DNA from: Acidobacteriaceae bacterium KBS 146 | Lineage (GTDB): Bacteria > Acidobacteriota > Terriglobia > Terriglobales > Acidobacteriaceae | Length of the DNA: 64,000 nt | NCBI GenBank assembly: GCA_000688615.1 | Contig: JHVA01000001.1 | Coordinates: forward strand, 4,075,001-4,139,000 | Direction: 5' to 3' | Shown: in pieces, positions 54,903 to 63,500 of the stretch | How positions within the stretch are numbered: position 1 is the stretch's first letter | How the letters are laid out: each line of letters begins with the position of its first letter | Made by a program: the position numbers and the translations under genes | Notes under the pieces: generated by a model | The model's database searches: none | What the model was told of the DNA's origin: nothing | What the model saw: the letters and a program-made list of their open reading frames with translations, nothing else

Positions 54903-56263
54903 AGAAGCTTTTTGGTACCGATGGCATCCGCTCCATTGCAGGACAATACCCTCTCGATCCGGCTACGGTCCATGCCATCGGTCTCGCTCTCGCCCATACC
55001 CTCTCCGCGGCTTCTCCGTCTCCTCGGGTGCTTCTGGGGATGGATACGCGAGAGTCTGGTCCTGCGATCGCGTCACAGCTGACCGCTGGGCTTATCGCCG
55101 GTGGCGCCCAAGTGGAAAGCGCGGGCGTGATCACAACGCCAGCCATCGCCCACCTCACGCATACGCATGGATTCTCCGCCGGCATTGTCATCTCGGCCTC
55201 TCACAATCCCTGGCAGGACAATGGAATCAAGGTATTCGGGCCTGATGGATTCAAGCTCCCTGATGCGAACGAGCTCGCCATAGAAGACGAGATCTTCAAG
55301 CGTATCGGCGATTCGACGGCTCAGCGCTCAGCGGATCAGACCTACTCGCAGCAGGTTCCGCCGGTTAATGAAGCTGATCGCGCCGATTACATCCGCTTCC
55401 TGCTGGCTGCCGTTCCCGGCCTTTCGCTCGACAACCGTCGCATCATTGTTGATTGTGCCAATGGAGCTGCCTCCGCGGTCGCTCCCGAGCTCTTTGCCCA
55501 ACTGGGCGGCACCGAGGTGGTCATTACGCACGCATCGCCCGACGGCCGGAACATCAATGAGAGATGCGGCGCGCTGCATCCCGAGACTGTCGCAGCACAG
55601 GTACGCCACTATGGCGCATCTCTTGGAATCACCTTTGATGGCGATGCCGATCGCGCCTTATTTGCAGACGAACAAGGCAGGGTCGTCAACGGAGACGCTG
55701 TTCTGCTGCTTGCCGCCCGAGACCTACAGGCCCGTGGCCTGCTGACCAACTCCACCGTCGTCGCGACCACCATGTCGAACATGGGCCTTGAGGCCGCGCT
55801 CAAGCGCAGCGGTATCCAGATGCTCCGCGCCGCGGTTGGTGACAAGTACGTCCTCGAGCAGATGTTGTCGACCAAGGCAGCGCTCGGTGGAGAGCAGTCC
55901 GGCCACATCATCTTCTCCGGGCGATCCACAACCGGAGACGGCATTCTCACAGCCCTTCTCCTGCTCGATATCATCCATCGCAGCGGAAAGAGCCTCTCCG
56001 AGCTGATCTCGGATCTCAAGGTCTTTCCCCAGGTGATCGTCAATGTGAAGGTGCGGGAGAAAAGGCCTCTTGAGACCATCCCTGTGGTCGCTGCCGCCAT
56101 CGCTGCCGCCGAGGCCGAGCTGGCCGACTCTGGCCGGGTCGTCATCCGGTACTCAGGGACGGAAGCTCTCGCCCGGGTCATGATCGAGGCCGAATCCGAA
56201 ACGGCCATGCGGCACCATGCCGACACCATAGCGAACGCAATCCGCTCCGAACTTGGGGCATAA
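54899..56263 (+). CDS. glmM: Phosphoglucosamine mutase
   Basis: 454 aa. MKKLFGTDGIRSIAGQYPLDP, DTRESGPAIASQL, the catalytic phosphoserine loop ISASHNPWQDNGIKVFG, metal loop FDGDADRALFAD, sugar loop GGEQSGHIIF and phosphate loop RYSGTEALARVM. Makes glucosamine-1-phosphate for peptidoglycan. ATGA overlap couples it to xseA. Confidence 0.96.
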   Translation: MKKLFGTDGIRSIAGQYPLDPATVHAIGLALAHTLSAASPSPRVLLGMDTRESGPAIASQLTAGLIAGGAQVESAGVITTPAIAHLTHTHGFSAGIVISASHNPWQDNGIKVFGPDGFKLPDANELAIEDEIFKRIGDSTAQRSADQTYSQQVPPVNEADRADYIRFLLAAVPGLSLDNRRIIVDCANGAASAVAPELFAQLGGTEVVITHASPDGRNINERCGALHPETVAAQVRHYGASLGITFDGDADRALFADEQGRVVNGDAVLLLAARDLQARGLLTNSTVVATTMSNMGLEAALKRSGIQMLRAAVGDKYVLEQMLSTKAALGGEQSGHIIFSGRSTTGDGILTALLLLDIIHRSGKSLSELISDLKVFPQVIVNVKVREKRPLETIPVVAAAIAAAEAELADSGRVVIRYSGTEALARVMIEAESETAMRHHADTIANAIRSELGA

Positions 56264-56328
56264 CGCCGCTGGTCTGCAGGGGGGCGCCTTGCCCCCTCCC
56301 AAGCCTCTGAACTAAGCTGGAGATAACC

Positions 56329-56760
56329 ATGTACGAAGACTTCAAAGTGAAGGACCGCTGGACCGGCGAAGAGCTCCACTGTCAGTGGAAGGGAACCGTC
56401 GTCGCCATCGCCACGCGCCATGCGGATGCGACCGATATTCGTTTCTCGGTCAACCGGCGTCCGGTCTGGATTGCACTTCCGAATCTCGCCTGGACCGAGC
56501 AGAAGCATCGCACAGGTTATGTCATTACGGACTATCTTGCTGCCCAGATCGCAGGAAGATATCTCAAACAGGCGATCGAGTCCGGATACGATAATGGCCG
56601 CGAGATGTACACCATGACGGTGGACGAGGTTCTATCGCATGCCGATCAGGTTATCCGCGAGGTGGGTCACACCTCCCGCCTGCCAAGCCTGCCGGTCATC
56701 AACGAAAATGTCCGCGCAGAAGATGAGATGGGAATTCATCTTCCTGGAGAGCCCGCTTAG
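56329..56760 (+). CDS. Hypothetical protein
   Basis: 143 aa, cytoplasmic, no membrane helix. N-terminal beta-type half (MYEDFKVKDRWTGEELHCQW...TVVAIATRHADATDIRFSV), then a helical half (YVITDYLAAQIAGRYLKQAIESG). No family recognised. Lies 65 bases downstream of glmM and five bases before the lactonase gene, which it may share a transcript with. Confidence 0.65.
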   Translation: MYEDFKVKDRWTGEELHCQWKGTVVAIATRHADATDIRFSVNRRPVWIALPNLAWTEQKHRTGYVITDYLAAQIAGRYLKQAIESGYDNGREMYTMTVDEVLSHADQVIREVGHTSRLPSLPVINENVRAEDEMGIHLPGEPA

Positions 56761-56765
56761 TAGCC

Positions 56766-57968
56766 ATGACAACCCGCCGGCGTTTTCTTCTTTTATTCCC
56801 GGCATACGCTGCCTCTGCCCAGCAATTTACCTCGCCCTTTCGCAGAAAGAAGCCGGTTCCAGCTCCGCCCACTCGTGTCTATATCGGCACCGATACGACG
56901 AAAGGCGTCAGCAAGGGCATCTACCAGGCAACGTTCAATCCCTCGAACGGCCAGCTCGGTGTTCCAGTTCTCGCAGCTGGAACCCTTCGGCCCTCTTATC
57001 TGGCGCTTTCTCCCCTACGGGGCGGACATCGTTCCCTCTATGCCGTAAACGCTGTGCCTGATCCCTCGGCGACGGTTACAACCTTCGACCTCGATTCGAG
57101 GACCGGAATCCTGACAGAGAAGGGCAAAGTCACCTCTTCCGGAGCAGGGCCTGCTTATGTCTCGGTCGACTCGACGGGACACTCCGCCTTCGTGGCGAAC
57201 TACGTTGGCGGAACCATCGCCTCGTATCGGATTCAGCCCGACGGCTCTCTTTCGCAACCGGTCGACACCTTCAACTACAAAGACCCGAAGTTCGGCCACC
57301 ATGGCCCTGTTCCCGGACGCCAGGACGCATCCCATCCTCATTCAGTCGTCGTCTCGCCGGATGATCGCTTCCTCATCGTCAATGACCTCGGTAATGATGC
57401 GCTCAGCGTCTTTCACATCAACCCCATGACGGCGCAGCTTACGCCTGGGGATCCCCTGCTGACCGGAGTTCGTCCCGGTTCAGGTCCCCGCCATATCGCC
57501 TTTCACCCGAATGGAAGATGGGTCTATCTCATCAACGAGCTCGACTCCACGCTCGACCGTCTCCTTTGGACCACGACGCACTCGATTACGCATCCGCAGG
57601 CCTTCCTGGTCAATACCAATACGACCGTCAAAACGATTGCCGCTGGATTTCCAGCGGACAAGAATACCGCCTCCGAAGTCATGATCTCCCCGGATGGCAA
57701 CTTTCTCTATGCGAGCAATCGCGGCGAAAATACGCTTGTCGTCTTCTCCATCGGAGAGGACGGTGTCTTGAAGGAAGTGCAGCGCGTCCCGTGCGGTGGC
57801 AGAACTCCACGGCACTTTACCTTCGATCCCACCTTCAACTGGATTCTCTGCGGCAATCAGGATTCAGCCTCGGTCACGGTCTTCCGTCGCGACTCTGGAA
57901 CCGGAAAGCTCTCCGGCCCCGTACAGACCGTACCGATCGACTCTCCGTTGTTCACGCTCTTCGCCTGA
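56766..57968 (+). CDS. Lactonase family beta-propeller (6-phosphogluconolactonase type)
   Basis: 400 aa with a likely signal (TRRRFLLLFPAYAASAQ; the twin-Arg start hints at Tat). Seven-bladed propeller pattern: VYIGTDTTKGVSKGIYQATFN, RPSYLALSP, GPAYVSVDSTGHSAFVANY, DASHPHSVVVSPDDRFLIVNDLG, GSGPRHIAFHPNGRWVYLINE, EVMISPDGNFLYASNRGENT, GRTPRHFTFDP. Hydrolyses a sugar lactone; cytosolic Pgl is the model, but the signal suggests an exported relative. Confidence 0.9.
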   Translation: MTTRRRFLLLFPAYAASAQQFTSPFRRKKPVPAPPTRVYIGTDTTKGVSKGIYQATFNPSNGQLGVPVLAAGTLRPSYLALSPLRGGHRSLYAVNAVPDPSATVTTFDLDSRTGILTEKGKVTSSGAGPAYVSVDSTGHSAFVANYVGGTIASYRIQPDGSLSQPVDTFNYKDPKFGHHGPVPGRQDASHPHSVVVSPDDRFLIVNDLGNDALSVFHINPMTAQLTPGDPLLTGVRPGSGPRHIAFHPNGRWVYLINELDSTLDRLLWTTTHSITHPQAFLVNTNTTVKTIAAGFPADKNTASEVMISPDGNFLYASNRGENTLVVFSIGEDGVLKEVQRVPCGGRTPRHFTFDPTFNWILCGNQDSASVTVFRRDSGTGKLSGPVQTVPIDSPLFTLFA

Positions 57969-57971
57969 GCC

Positions 57972-58253
57972 ATGTTTGCCCGCAGGCTTCAGGTCGAACG
58001 CATAGACGCCGCAGGCGCCGCGCATCCATGTCCTGTCCACTGGATCGATAGCTTTGCCATGCGCAACTTCACCAACGATGCCATCTTTGACGACACGCTT
58101 CCCCTTGGGGATGGACTGATGGAAGCAGGCTACCGCGTTCCGCTCGACCTTCTGGCAAGCAGGATGGAAGATTGGTTCCGGCGGAAAAACTATATCGGGC
58201 CCGGAGAACATCTGCGGATTACATCCGCGTCTCCGAGCCCGAAAGAACCATAG
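57972..58253 (+). CDS. Small hypothetical protein
   Basis: 93 aa. No membrane helix; aromatic and acidic residues (WIDSFAMRNFTNDAIFDDTL, MEDWFRRKNYIGPGE). Starts three bases after the lactonase stop, suggesting a shared transcript. No family recognised. Convergent with the alcohol dehydrogenase gene (11-base gap). Confidence 0.6.
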   Translation: MFARRLQVERIDAAGAAHPCPVHWIDSFAMRNFTNDAIFDDTLPLGDGLMEAGYRVPLDLLASRMEDWFRRKNYIGPGEHLRITSASPSPKEP

Positions 58254-58264
58254 CGATTCGTTGT

Positions 58265-59305
58265 TTACAGCGTCTTCAGATCCAGTACAAAGCGATATTT
58301 GACATCGCTCTTCAGCACGCGCTCCCAGGCCTCATTCACCTTGTCGAAGCTCGTCATCTCGATATCCGAGACGATGTTGTGCTTGCCGCAGAAATCCAGC
58401 ATCTCCTGCGTCTCGCGAATGCCGCCGATCATCGAGCCGGAGAAGTTCTTTCGTCCGAGCACAGCAAATGCCGTCACTGCCATGGGGTTCTCCGGTGCAC
58501 CCACCAGGCACAGCGTGCCGTCACGCTTCAGCAGCGAAAGGTACGTGTTGATGTCGTGATCGGCCGAAACGCAGTCCAGGATGAAGTCGAAGGTTCCGGC
58601 GTGCTTCGCAGCCCAACCCTCTTCTCTGGTCAGGATCACCTCGTCCGCACCCAGCTTCTTTGCGTCCTCAACCTTCGAGGCCGACGTGGTGAACAGTACG
58701 GTCTTCGCGCCGAATGCATGCGAAAACTTGAGTCCCATGTGCCCCAGACCGCCAAGACCGACAATTCCAACCTTCTTGCCCGGACCCACCTTCCAGTGCT
58801 TCAGCGGAGAGTAAGTTGTAATTCCCGCGCACAGTAGCGGGGCGGCGGCTGCCGCATCAAGGTTCGCCGGGATCGACAGCACAAAATCCTCGTCGACAAC
58901 GATGTGATTGCCATAGCCCCCAAACGTAAGCTCGCCATCCTTGCCGCGTGAGTTATAGGTGTAGACGGTCTGTCCTCGCTCGCAGTACTGCTGTTCACTG
59001 TCCTTGCAGGAATTGCACTCACGGCAGGAGTCCACCATGCAACCCACCCCAACCAGGTCACCTGCTTTGAACTTGGTGACCTTCGCGCCTGCACGGGTCA
59101 CCTTGCCGATCACCTCGTGCCCAGGGACCATCGGGTAAAGCGCGTTGCCCCACTCGTTCCTCGCCTGGTGAATATCCGAGTGACAGATACCGCAAAAATC
59201 GACATCGATCAGAACGTCTTTTTCGCCCGGCTCGCGATGCTCATAACTAAATGGCGCAGCGGGCGTTGTCGCCGAATGAACGGCGTAACCTTTGGTTGCA
59301 ATCAT
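58265..59305 (-). CDS. Zinc-dependent NAD(P) alcohol dehydrogenase (YahK/cinnamyl-alcohol type)
   Basis: 346 aa. Catalytic zinc: DFCGICHSDIHQARNEWG and GHEVIGKV; structural zinc: CRECNSCKDSEQQYC. Coenzyme fold: VGIVGLGGLGHMGLKFSHAFG. C-terminal GSMIGGIRETQEMLDFCGKHNI is typical of the YahK group, which reduces aldehydes with NADPH. GGAGATGAA before the ATG is a good ribosome site. Single-gene unit. Confidence 0.95.
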   Translation of the reverse strand: MIATKGYAVHSATTPAAPFSYEHREPGEKDVLIDVDFCGICHSDIHQARNEWGNALYPMVPGHEVIGKVTRAGAKVTKFKAGDLVGVGCMVDSCRECNSCKDSEQQYCERGQTVYTYNSRGKDGELTFGGYGNHIVVDEDFVLSIPANLDAAAAAPLLCAGITTYSPLKHWKVGPGKKVGIVGLGGLGHMGLKFSHAFGAKTVLFTTSASKVEDAKKLGADEVILTREEGWAAKHAGTFDFILDCVSADHDINTYLSLLKRDGTLCLVGAPENPMAVTAFAVLGRKNFSGSMIGGIRETQEMLDFCGKHNIVSDIEMTSFDKVNEAWERVLKSDVKYRFVLDLKTL

Positions 59306-59429
59306 TTCATCTCCAATTCAAGGGAAGGAATACTAAAGGTTGGATGCGTGGATCGGCAGGAAAGACCCAGGTGCAACAGACTTCTAACAAAGCGGAGAGA
59401 ATCCTCCGCTCTGAGTGCGCAGGGCATGT

Positions 59430-59975
59430 TTACTCGTCGTAGTGCAGCAGGCTGAGCACATCGTACTCCGGGAACTTCTCCCGGCCTTTCAGGAAGTCCA
59501 GTTCCACCGCGAATCCCAGACCGGCGATCTCGCCGCCCATCTGCCGCACCAGCTGTACGGTCGCCGCCATCGTTCCTCCGGTGGCCAGCAGATCGTCGAC
59601 GATAATGACCCGCTCCCCTGGCTTGATGGCATCCAGGTGGATCTCCAGAGAATCAGTGCCGTACTCCAGGTCGTAACTCACTCGTGCCGTCTTGGCAGGA
59701 AGCTTCTTTGGCTTGCGCACCGGAACAAAACCGGCGTTCAGGCGGTAAGCCAGCGCGGGACCAAAGATAAAGCCGCGCGCTTCGATTCCCAGCACCAGGT
59801 CGATGTCCCGGCCAATGTAATAGGCCGCAAACGCATCGATCAGCTGCGCAAAGCCGGTCTTGTCCTTGAGGAGCGTTGTAATGTCGTAGAAAAGAATTCC
59901 CGGCTTGGGAAAGTCCGGTACCGTTCGCACAAGAGCCTTCAGAGGCTCACAATTGATCAGATTCGCATTCTGCAT
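59430..59975 (-). CDS. apt: Adenine phosphoribosyltransferase
   Basis: 181 aa. [28 protein letters not shown] and PRPP loop [14 protein letters not shown] identify Apt. Salvages adenine to AMP with PRPP. Begins three bases after the acylphosphatase stop, so the two are one unit. Confidence 0.96.
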   Translation of the reverse strand: MQNANLINCEPLKALVRTVPDFPKPGILFYDITTLLKDKTGFAQLIDAFAAYYIGRDIDLVLGIEARGFIFGPALAYRLNAGFVPVRKPKKLPAKTARVSYDLEYGTDSLEIHLDAIKPGERVIIVDDLLATGGTMAATVQLVRQMGGEIAGLGFAVELDFLKGREKFPEYDVLSLLHYDE

Positions 59976-59978
59976 TTC

Positions 59979-60260
59979 CTACCAGGCTCCTTCAATCACA
60001 AACGGTCCCAACGTTTCGTCTTCGCTCGGTTCCAGTTCCTGCTCCACCACCGCATCGACGCGACTACCCCGCGAACCCTTTCGCAGTGCAGCCTTCAACT
60101 CTTCCAGTATCTCCGGCTCTCCCGAAGCGACGACCTCGACGTGCCCGCTGTCGGTATTGCGAACCCACCCATGCAGGCCCAGCTCAGCGGCTTCGCGGTG
60201 CACAAACCAGCGGAACCCAACGCCTTGTACGCGACCTTTAATGAGGTAGTAACGCACCAT
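59979..60260 (-). CDS. Acylphosphatase
   Basis: 93 aa. GRVQGVGFRWFVHREAAELGLHGWVRN holds the phosphate-binding Arg and catalytic Asn; then GHVEVVASGEPEILEEL. Hydrolyses acyl phosphates. Slightly diverged, with an extra C-terminal acidic tail (EQELEPSEDETLGPF). Upstream of apt; a terminator separates it from efp. Confidence 0.93.
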   Translation of the reverse strand: MVRYYLIKGRVQGVGFRWFVHREAAELGLHGWVRNTDSGHVEVVASGEPEILEELKAALRKGSRGSRVDAVVEQELEPSEDETLGPFVIEGAW

Positions 60261-60311
60261 GGAGCCTTCAGTCTCTCAGAGCGCTCCAGCACACGCAAGC
60301 CGGGCTGCCAC

Positions 60312-60347
60312 AAAACAAAGGGGCAGAGCCAACGCTCTACCCCCTTG
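60312..60347 (-). terminator. Terminator after efp
   Basis: Read on the minus strand: AAGGGGGTAGAGC-GTTG-GCTCTGCCCCTTTGTTTT, about 12 pairs with a bulge or mismatch, followed by T-rich sequence. Lies 16 bases beyond the efp stop. Confidence 0.85.
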
Positions 60348-60362
60348 TGGTTGCTCGTAAAT

Positions 60363-60923
60363 TTACGCGCGGCTCATATAGGCGCCTTCCGCCGTATCCA
60401 CGCGAATCTTCTCGCCCTCATTGATGAACGGAGGAACCTGGACTACCAGCCCTGTCTCCAGCTTGGCTGGCTTGGTTACCGAAGATGCAGTGGCCGACTT
60501 GATGCCCGGCTCCGTTTCAACAACGGTCATCTCGACCACGCCCGGCAGTTCGATACCGACAGCCTTGCCGTCATGGAAGCTGACCGCAATGGTCAGGTTC
60601 GGCAGCAGATAGTCCACCGCATCCCCTAGCGTCTCGCGCTTCAGGTGCGTCTGTTCGAAGGTCTCCATGTCCATGAAGTAGTAGTCGTCCCCGTCGTTGT
60701 ACAGGAACTCCATCTTCACTTCGTCAACCACCACGCGGTCGATCGGGTCCGGCGAGCGGAAGCGCTCCACGAACATCGCTCCAGTGCGGATATTGCGAAG
60801 CTTCGCCTGAATGAAGGCGCGGAGATTGCCCGGCGTCCGATGCTCCACCGAGAAGACAAGGTGAAGGTCGTCTTTAAACTTGATAATCATGCCCGGGCGC
60901 ATCTGCGTTGCGGGAATCGACAT
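60363..60923 (-). CDS. efp: Elongation factor P
   Basis: 186 aa, three beta-barrel domains. Domain I: PATQMRPGMIIKFKDDLH; the loop that in E. coli carries modified Lys34 reads TPGNLRA here (residues 30-36), so Asn33 sits at the usual Lys site. Domain III includes LVVQVPPFINEGEKIRVDTAEGAYMSR. It relieves ribosome stalling at polyproline. The window is rich in proline-repeat proteins (3383-4717), plausible clients. Terminator follows. Confidence 0.95.
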   Translation of the reverse strand: MSIPATQMRPGMIIKFKDDLHLVFSVEHRTPGNLRAFIQAKLRNIRTGAMFVERFRSPDPIDRVVVDEVKMEFLYNDGDDYYFMDMETFEQTHLKRETLGDAVDYLLPNLTIAVSFHDGKAVGIELPGVVEMTVVETEPGIKSATASSVTKPAKLETGLVVQVPPFINEGEKIRVDTAEGAYMSRA

Positions 60924-61047
60924 GGAAAAACCTCTGATCTTGCTGAAAATTCAGCTTGTTTTGAGAGTTTGGCCGGCGGAAAGCGCCATCCTGGCCTTCA
61001 GCACCCGAACCTGTTCTATTGTATCGCAGCCGCTTTTTCGAGTGGTT

Positions 61048-62073
61048 TCAACGTTTGCCGAACAAATGCTTGAAGAATCTGCCGATCGAGTGAAATACAT
61101 CGTTTGGAGAAGGTGCGGGCGGCGGGGGTGCGGCCTCTGCCTTGACCTGCGTCTCATTACTGCTCGCAGGCGCTCTGTCGGCATTCGGCGTTGAAGACGC
61201 ATCCCCTGGGATCCCGGTCTGCGCCTCCGCAGTCGTAGCCGAAGCTGATCCGCGATCATCCCCCGTTGCACCTGCAGTCCCTTCGCCGCCGTAGCTTAAG
61301 GTCGTCGCAACCTGTGCGTGCACCTCTCCGGGAGGCGCTTGCGGAGGCGCGCTGATCGGGGCCAGACCGGCACTCTGCGCCGCAGGAAACGGATGCTGCT
61401 CCGCAGCCGTCTTCGCCACAGTGCTTCCAGGTGCCGCCGGAGTCGCTCCCGTGACTCCCGCATCTGCTACGGAAACCACGGGAGCTGCCGGGCATCCACA
61501 GGGCTCACTCTCATGATCCACCACCTCTTTCAGGCTTCCATGCTCAAACAGGACGTGCTGGCCTGGCTTTACCTGATAGCTCGCCTCGCCGAACTGATCT
61601 GCAACACTCAGAACAGGCGCTGCTGCGCCACGATTTTCGACACAGGTATCGCCATTCCGCGCCACGCGCACCCGCAGGTCCACCATACCCGGCGAAGTCA
61701 TGGTGAATCGCAGATCTGGCGTCATCACCACATCGCTCTGGGTGACCCGCGTCGCAATCTCGATCGCGCCCCGATCCAGCGCCAGCATCAGCGGAGTGTC
61801 AACCGTGCCCTTGCCTGCGGTCACATGCAGGCCGCTGGTCGAGCAGACCTTGATGGCTCCTCCGCGATGCAGGCTCACCTCGGCTGTGTGGTCGCGAGCA
61901 GTGACGGTAGAGGCACCCACCAACTCGATGCGTCCGTTCGAGACCTCGAGCGCACCAGACACGGTAGCGTCCGCCGTTGCGACCGACCCTATCGGCTGTT
62001 GCGCGTAGCCATCCGCGAGACAGCCCATCAGGCCGCACACCACCGCTATCGTTCTGCATCGAGACAAAGCCAT
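61048..62073 (-). CDS. Secreted FecR-like protein with Pro/Ala-rich tail
   Basis: About 341 aa from the ATG at 62073; a further ATG at 62091 lies inside an interspersed repeat. Signal peptide CRTIAVVCGLMGCLADGYAQ. The mature N-terminal half (30-190) has FecR-like beta strands (EVSLHRGGAIKVCSTSGLHV, GMVDLRVRVARNG). Then a long low-complexity Ala/Pro/Ser linker (200-320) and a basic amphipathic end (FHSIGRFFKHLFGKR). Function unknown. Precedes efp by 125 bases. Confidence 0.65.
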   Translation of the reverse strand: MALSRCRTIAVVCGLMGCLADGYAQQPIGSVATADATVSGALEVSNGRIELVGASTVTARDHTAEVSLHRGGAIKVCSTSGLHVTAGKGTVDTPLMLALDRGAIEIATRVTQSDVVMTPDLRFTMTSPGMVDLRVRVARNGDTCVENRGAAAPVLSVADQFGEASYQVKPGQHVLFEHGSLKEVVDHESEPCGCPAAPVVSVADAGVTGATPAAPGSTVAKTAAEQHPFPAAQSAGLAPISAPPQAPPGEVHAQVATTLSYGGEGTAGATGDDRGSASATTAEAQTGIPGDASSTPNADRAPASSNETQVKAEAAPPPPAPSPNDVFHSIGRFFKHLFGKR

Positions 62074-62086
62074 TTGAAAGAAGGTC

Positions 62087-62118
62087 GTCATTGTGAGCGC
62101 AGCGAAGAATCCCTGTAG
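62087..62118. repeat. Interspersed repeat, GTCATTGTGAGCG...GAAGAATCCCTG type
   Basis: GTCATTGTGAGCGCAGCGAAGAATCCCTG, a member of the widespread 'GTCATTG(C/T)GAGCG' class, sits at the 5' end of the FecR-like gene. One copy is seen here; relatives of different subclass are at 14694 and 63380. Confidence 0.6.
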
Positions 62119-62148
62119 CTCGCCTTTCCTGCAGGACAGCTGAAATTT

Positions 62149-62736
62149 TTACATCTTCAGAAAATTCGCAATGATCTCTTTGCCGTGCGAGGTCAGCACG
62201 CTCTCCGGATGGAATTGCACGCCCTCGATCGGAAGCTCGCGGTGCCGGAGACCCATAATCGTCTCTTCCCCCGTAATCGCGTCCGTCGTTCGAGCTGAGA
62301 CTTCCAGTTCCTCCGGCAATCCCTTCGGGCTCACGATCAGCGAGTGGTAGCGCGTGCACGTCATTCTCGACGGAATCCCCGCAAAGATCGTCTTGCCATC
62401 GTGCTGGACTTCGCTCGTCTTGCCATGCATCAGCTTCGGTGCTCGCACCACATCGCCCCCAAAGACCGCGCCGATCGCCTGATGACCGAGGCACACGCCC
62501 AGAATAGGAACTCGCCGTTCCAGCTTGGAGAAGTAACGAATCAGATCCATGCTGATGCCGGCATCCTGCGGTGTGCAGGGCCCCGGCGAGATCAGAATAC
62601 GATCCGGCCTCAGCGCCTCCACCTCTTCTGGTGTCAGCTCATCATTGCGCTTCACCACCATCTCGGCGCCCAGCTCGCCCATATACTGCACCAGGTTGTA
62701 GGTAAACGAGTCGTAGTTGTCCAGAACGAAGACCAT
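62149..62736 (-). CDS. trpG: Anthranilate/aminodeoxychorismate synthase component II (glutamine amidotransferase)
   Basis: 195 aa. [38 protein letters not shown], nucleophile Cys in [11 protein letters not shown], and the C-terminal [11 protein letters not shown]. Provides ammonia to TrpE (or PabB). In many bacteria one such gene serves both tryptophan and folate pathways. trpE lies about 760 bases away on the same strand with a plus-strand small gene and repeats in between. Confidence 0.94.
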   Translation of the reverse strand: MVFVLDNYDSFTYNLVQYMGELGAEMVVKRNDELTPEEVEALRPDRILISPGPCTPQDAGISMDLIRYFSKLERRVPILGVCLGHQAIGAVFGGDVVRAPKLMHGKTSEVQHDGKTIFAGIPSRMTCTRYHSLIVSPKGLPEELEVSARTTDAITGEETIMGLRHRELPIEGVQFHPESVLTSHGKEIIANFLKM

Positions 62737-62808
62737 GGCTCTTACGATTCTACGCCGCTGGGCAACGAACCGCTTCCGATGCTGCTCTTATGTGACGGGA
62801 GAACGTTC

Positions 62809-63090
62809 ATGCAATTCGACTTCAGCCGCTGGAAGCACTTTACCGCGATGGCCTTGATCGGCGACGGTGTCATGGGACTGATTCACCCTAGTCGCGATTC
62901 CCGCGCGTGGCAGTACGGCCCAAAACCCTGGCAAAATCTGATGCAATCGCTCGAGAAGCACCCAAATCTCACCCGCGCCATCGCTGCCGCGCAGATCGTC
63001 GGCGGAGTCCTCTGGGTCTTGCACTCCGAAGAAAAACATCCGCCCACCCTTCAAGCCTCGGAAAAGGGAACCGGACGCCATATTGCTTGA
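62809..63090 (+). CDS. Small hypothetical protein between trpG and trpE
   Basis: 93 aa, ATG backed by GGGAG about seven bases upstream. Hydrophobic stretches (FTAMALIGDGVMGLI, AIAAAQIVGGVLWVL) suggest a membrane-associated protein; middle KPWQNLMQSLEKHPNLTR. The last ten codons run into the 31-39-bp repeat at 63066, so the original C terminus may have been altered. No family recognised. Confidence 0.65.
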   Translation: MQFDFSRWKHFTAMALIGDGVMGLIHPSRDSRAWQYGPKPWQNLMQSLEKHPNLTRAIAAAQIVGGVLWVLHSEEKHPPTLQASEKGTGRHIA

Positions 63091-63167
63091 ATGAATGGGA
63101 ACCGACGGTCACATTGCTGGACTCGCTTAACTGAAGCGGAACCGAAACGTCACATTGCTTGAATAAA
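63066..63167. repeat. Three imperfect tandem repeats of GGAACCG...CACATTGCTTGAAT
   Basis: Copies start at 63066, 63097 and about 63136. All share GGAACCG, then about eight variable bases and (C)AYATTGCT; copies 1 and 3 add TGAAT. Unit length 31-39 bases. The first copy overlaps the 3' end of the small gene. Confidence 0.75.
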
Positions 63168-63253
63168 AGCTACAGTTTCCTCGCATGAATCAGCCAGTCC
63201 GCGCACAAAGGGGAACGGTCTTGTTCGCGTAACCGTGAACAGCCTTGTTGAGG

Positions 63254-63271
63254 GCACGGCTTTAGCCGTGC
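63254..63271. repeat. GCACGGC-TTTA-GCCGTGC palindrome, interspersed element
   Basis: Seven perfect pairs around TTTA, followed 20-30 bases later by a related GGTGGCTTTAGCTGCT half. Elements of this 'ggctttagcc' form recur in acidobacterial intergenic DNA as I recall; one copy here. Confidence 0.65.
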
Positions 63272-63379
63272 GTGGCCCTCACGGCCAGGCAGGTGGCTTT
63301 AGCTGCTGGGGTCGCATCTCTTCCGCAACTGCATCTCTTCAACGAATCCAACGAAAAGGGTGTCTTCTTGAGAAAAGGT

Positions 63380-63422
63380 GTCACCCTGAGCGGAGCGCAG
63401 CGAAGTCGAAGGATCTGCGGTT
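63380..63422. repeat. Interspersed repeat, GTCACCCTGAGCG...GAAGGATCTGCGG type
   Basis: GTGTCACCCTGAGCGGAGCGCAGCGAAGTCGAAGG-type copy of the element at 14694-14749. The open frame across it (63235-63612) includes 'CHPERSAAKSKDL' and is a repeat artefact, not a gene. Confidence 0.8.
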
Positions 63423-63500
63423 CGTCACAAGTAGTACAGTCGTGGAGCCGCGTGCCCCATCTTCGCCGCAGCTAGGGTGGGCATCGCGCGAGCGCGAGCC

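Noticed and set aside
56278..56297. GGGGG...CCCCC hairpin after glmM
   Set aside because: Short stem without T-run; could be chance in GC-rich DNA.
59415..60629. 404-codon plus-strand open frame
   Set aside because: Antisense to apt, acylphosphatase and efp, all with clear motifs; composition is that of a shadow frame.
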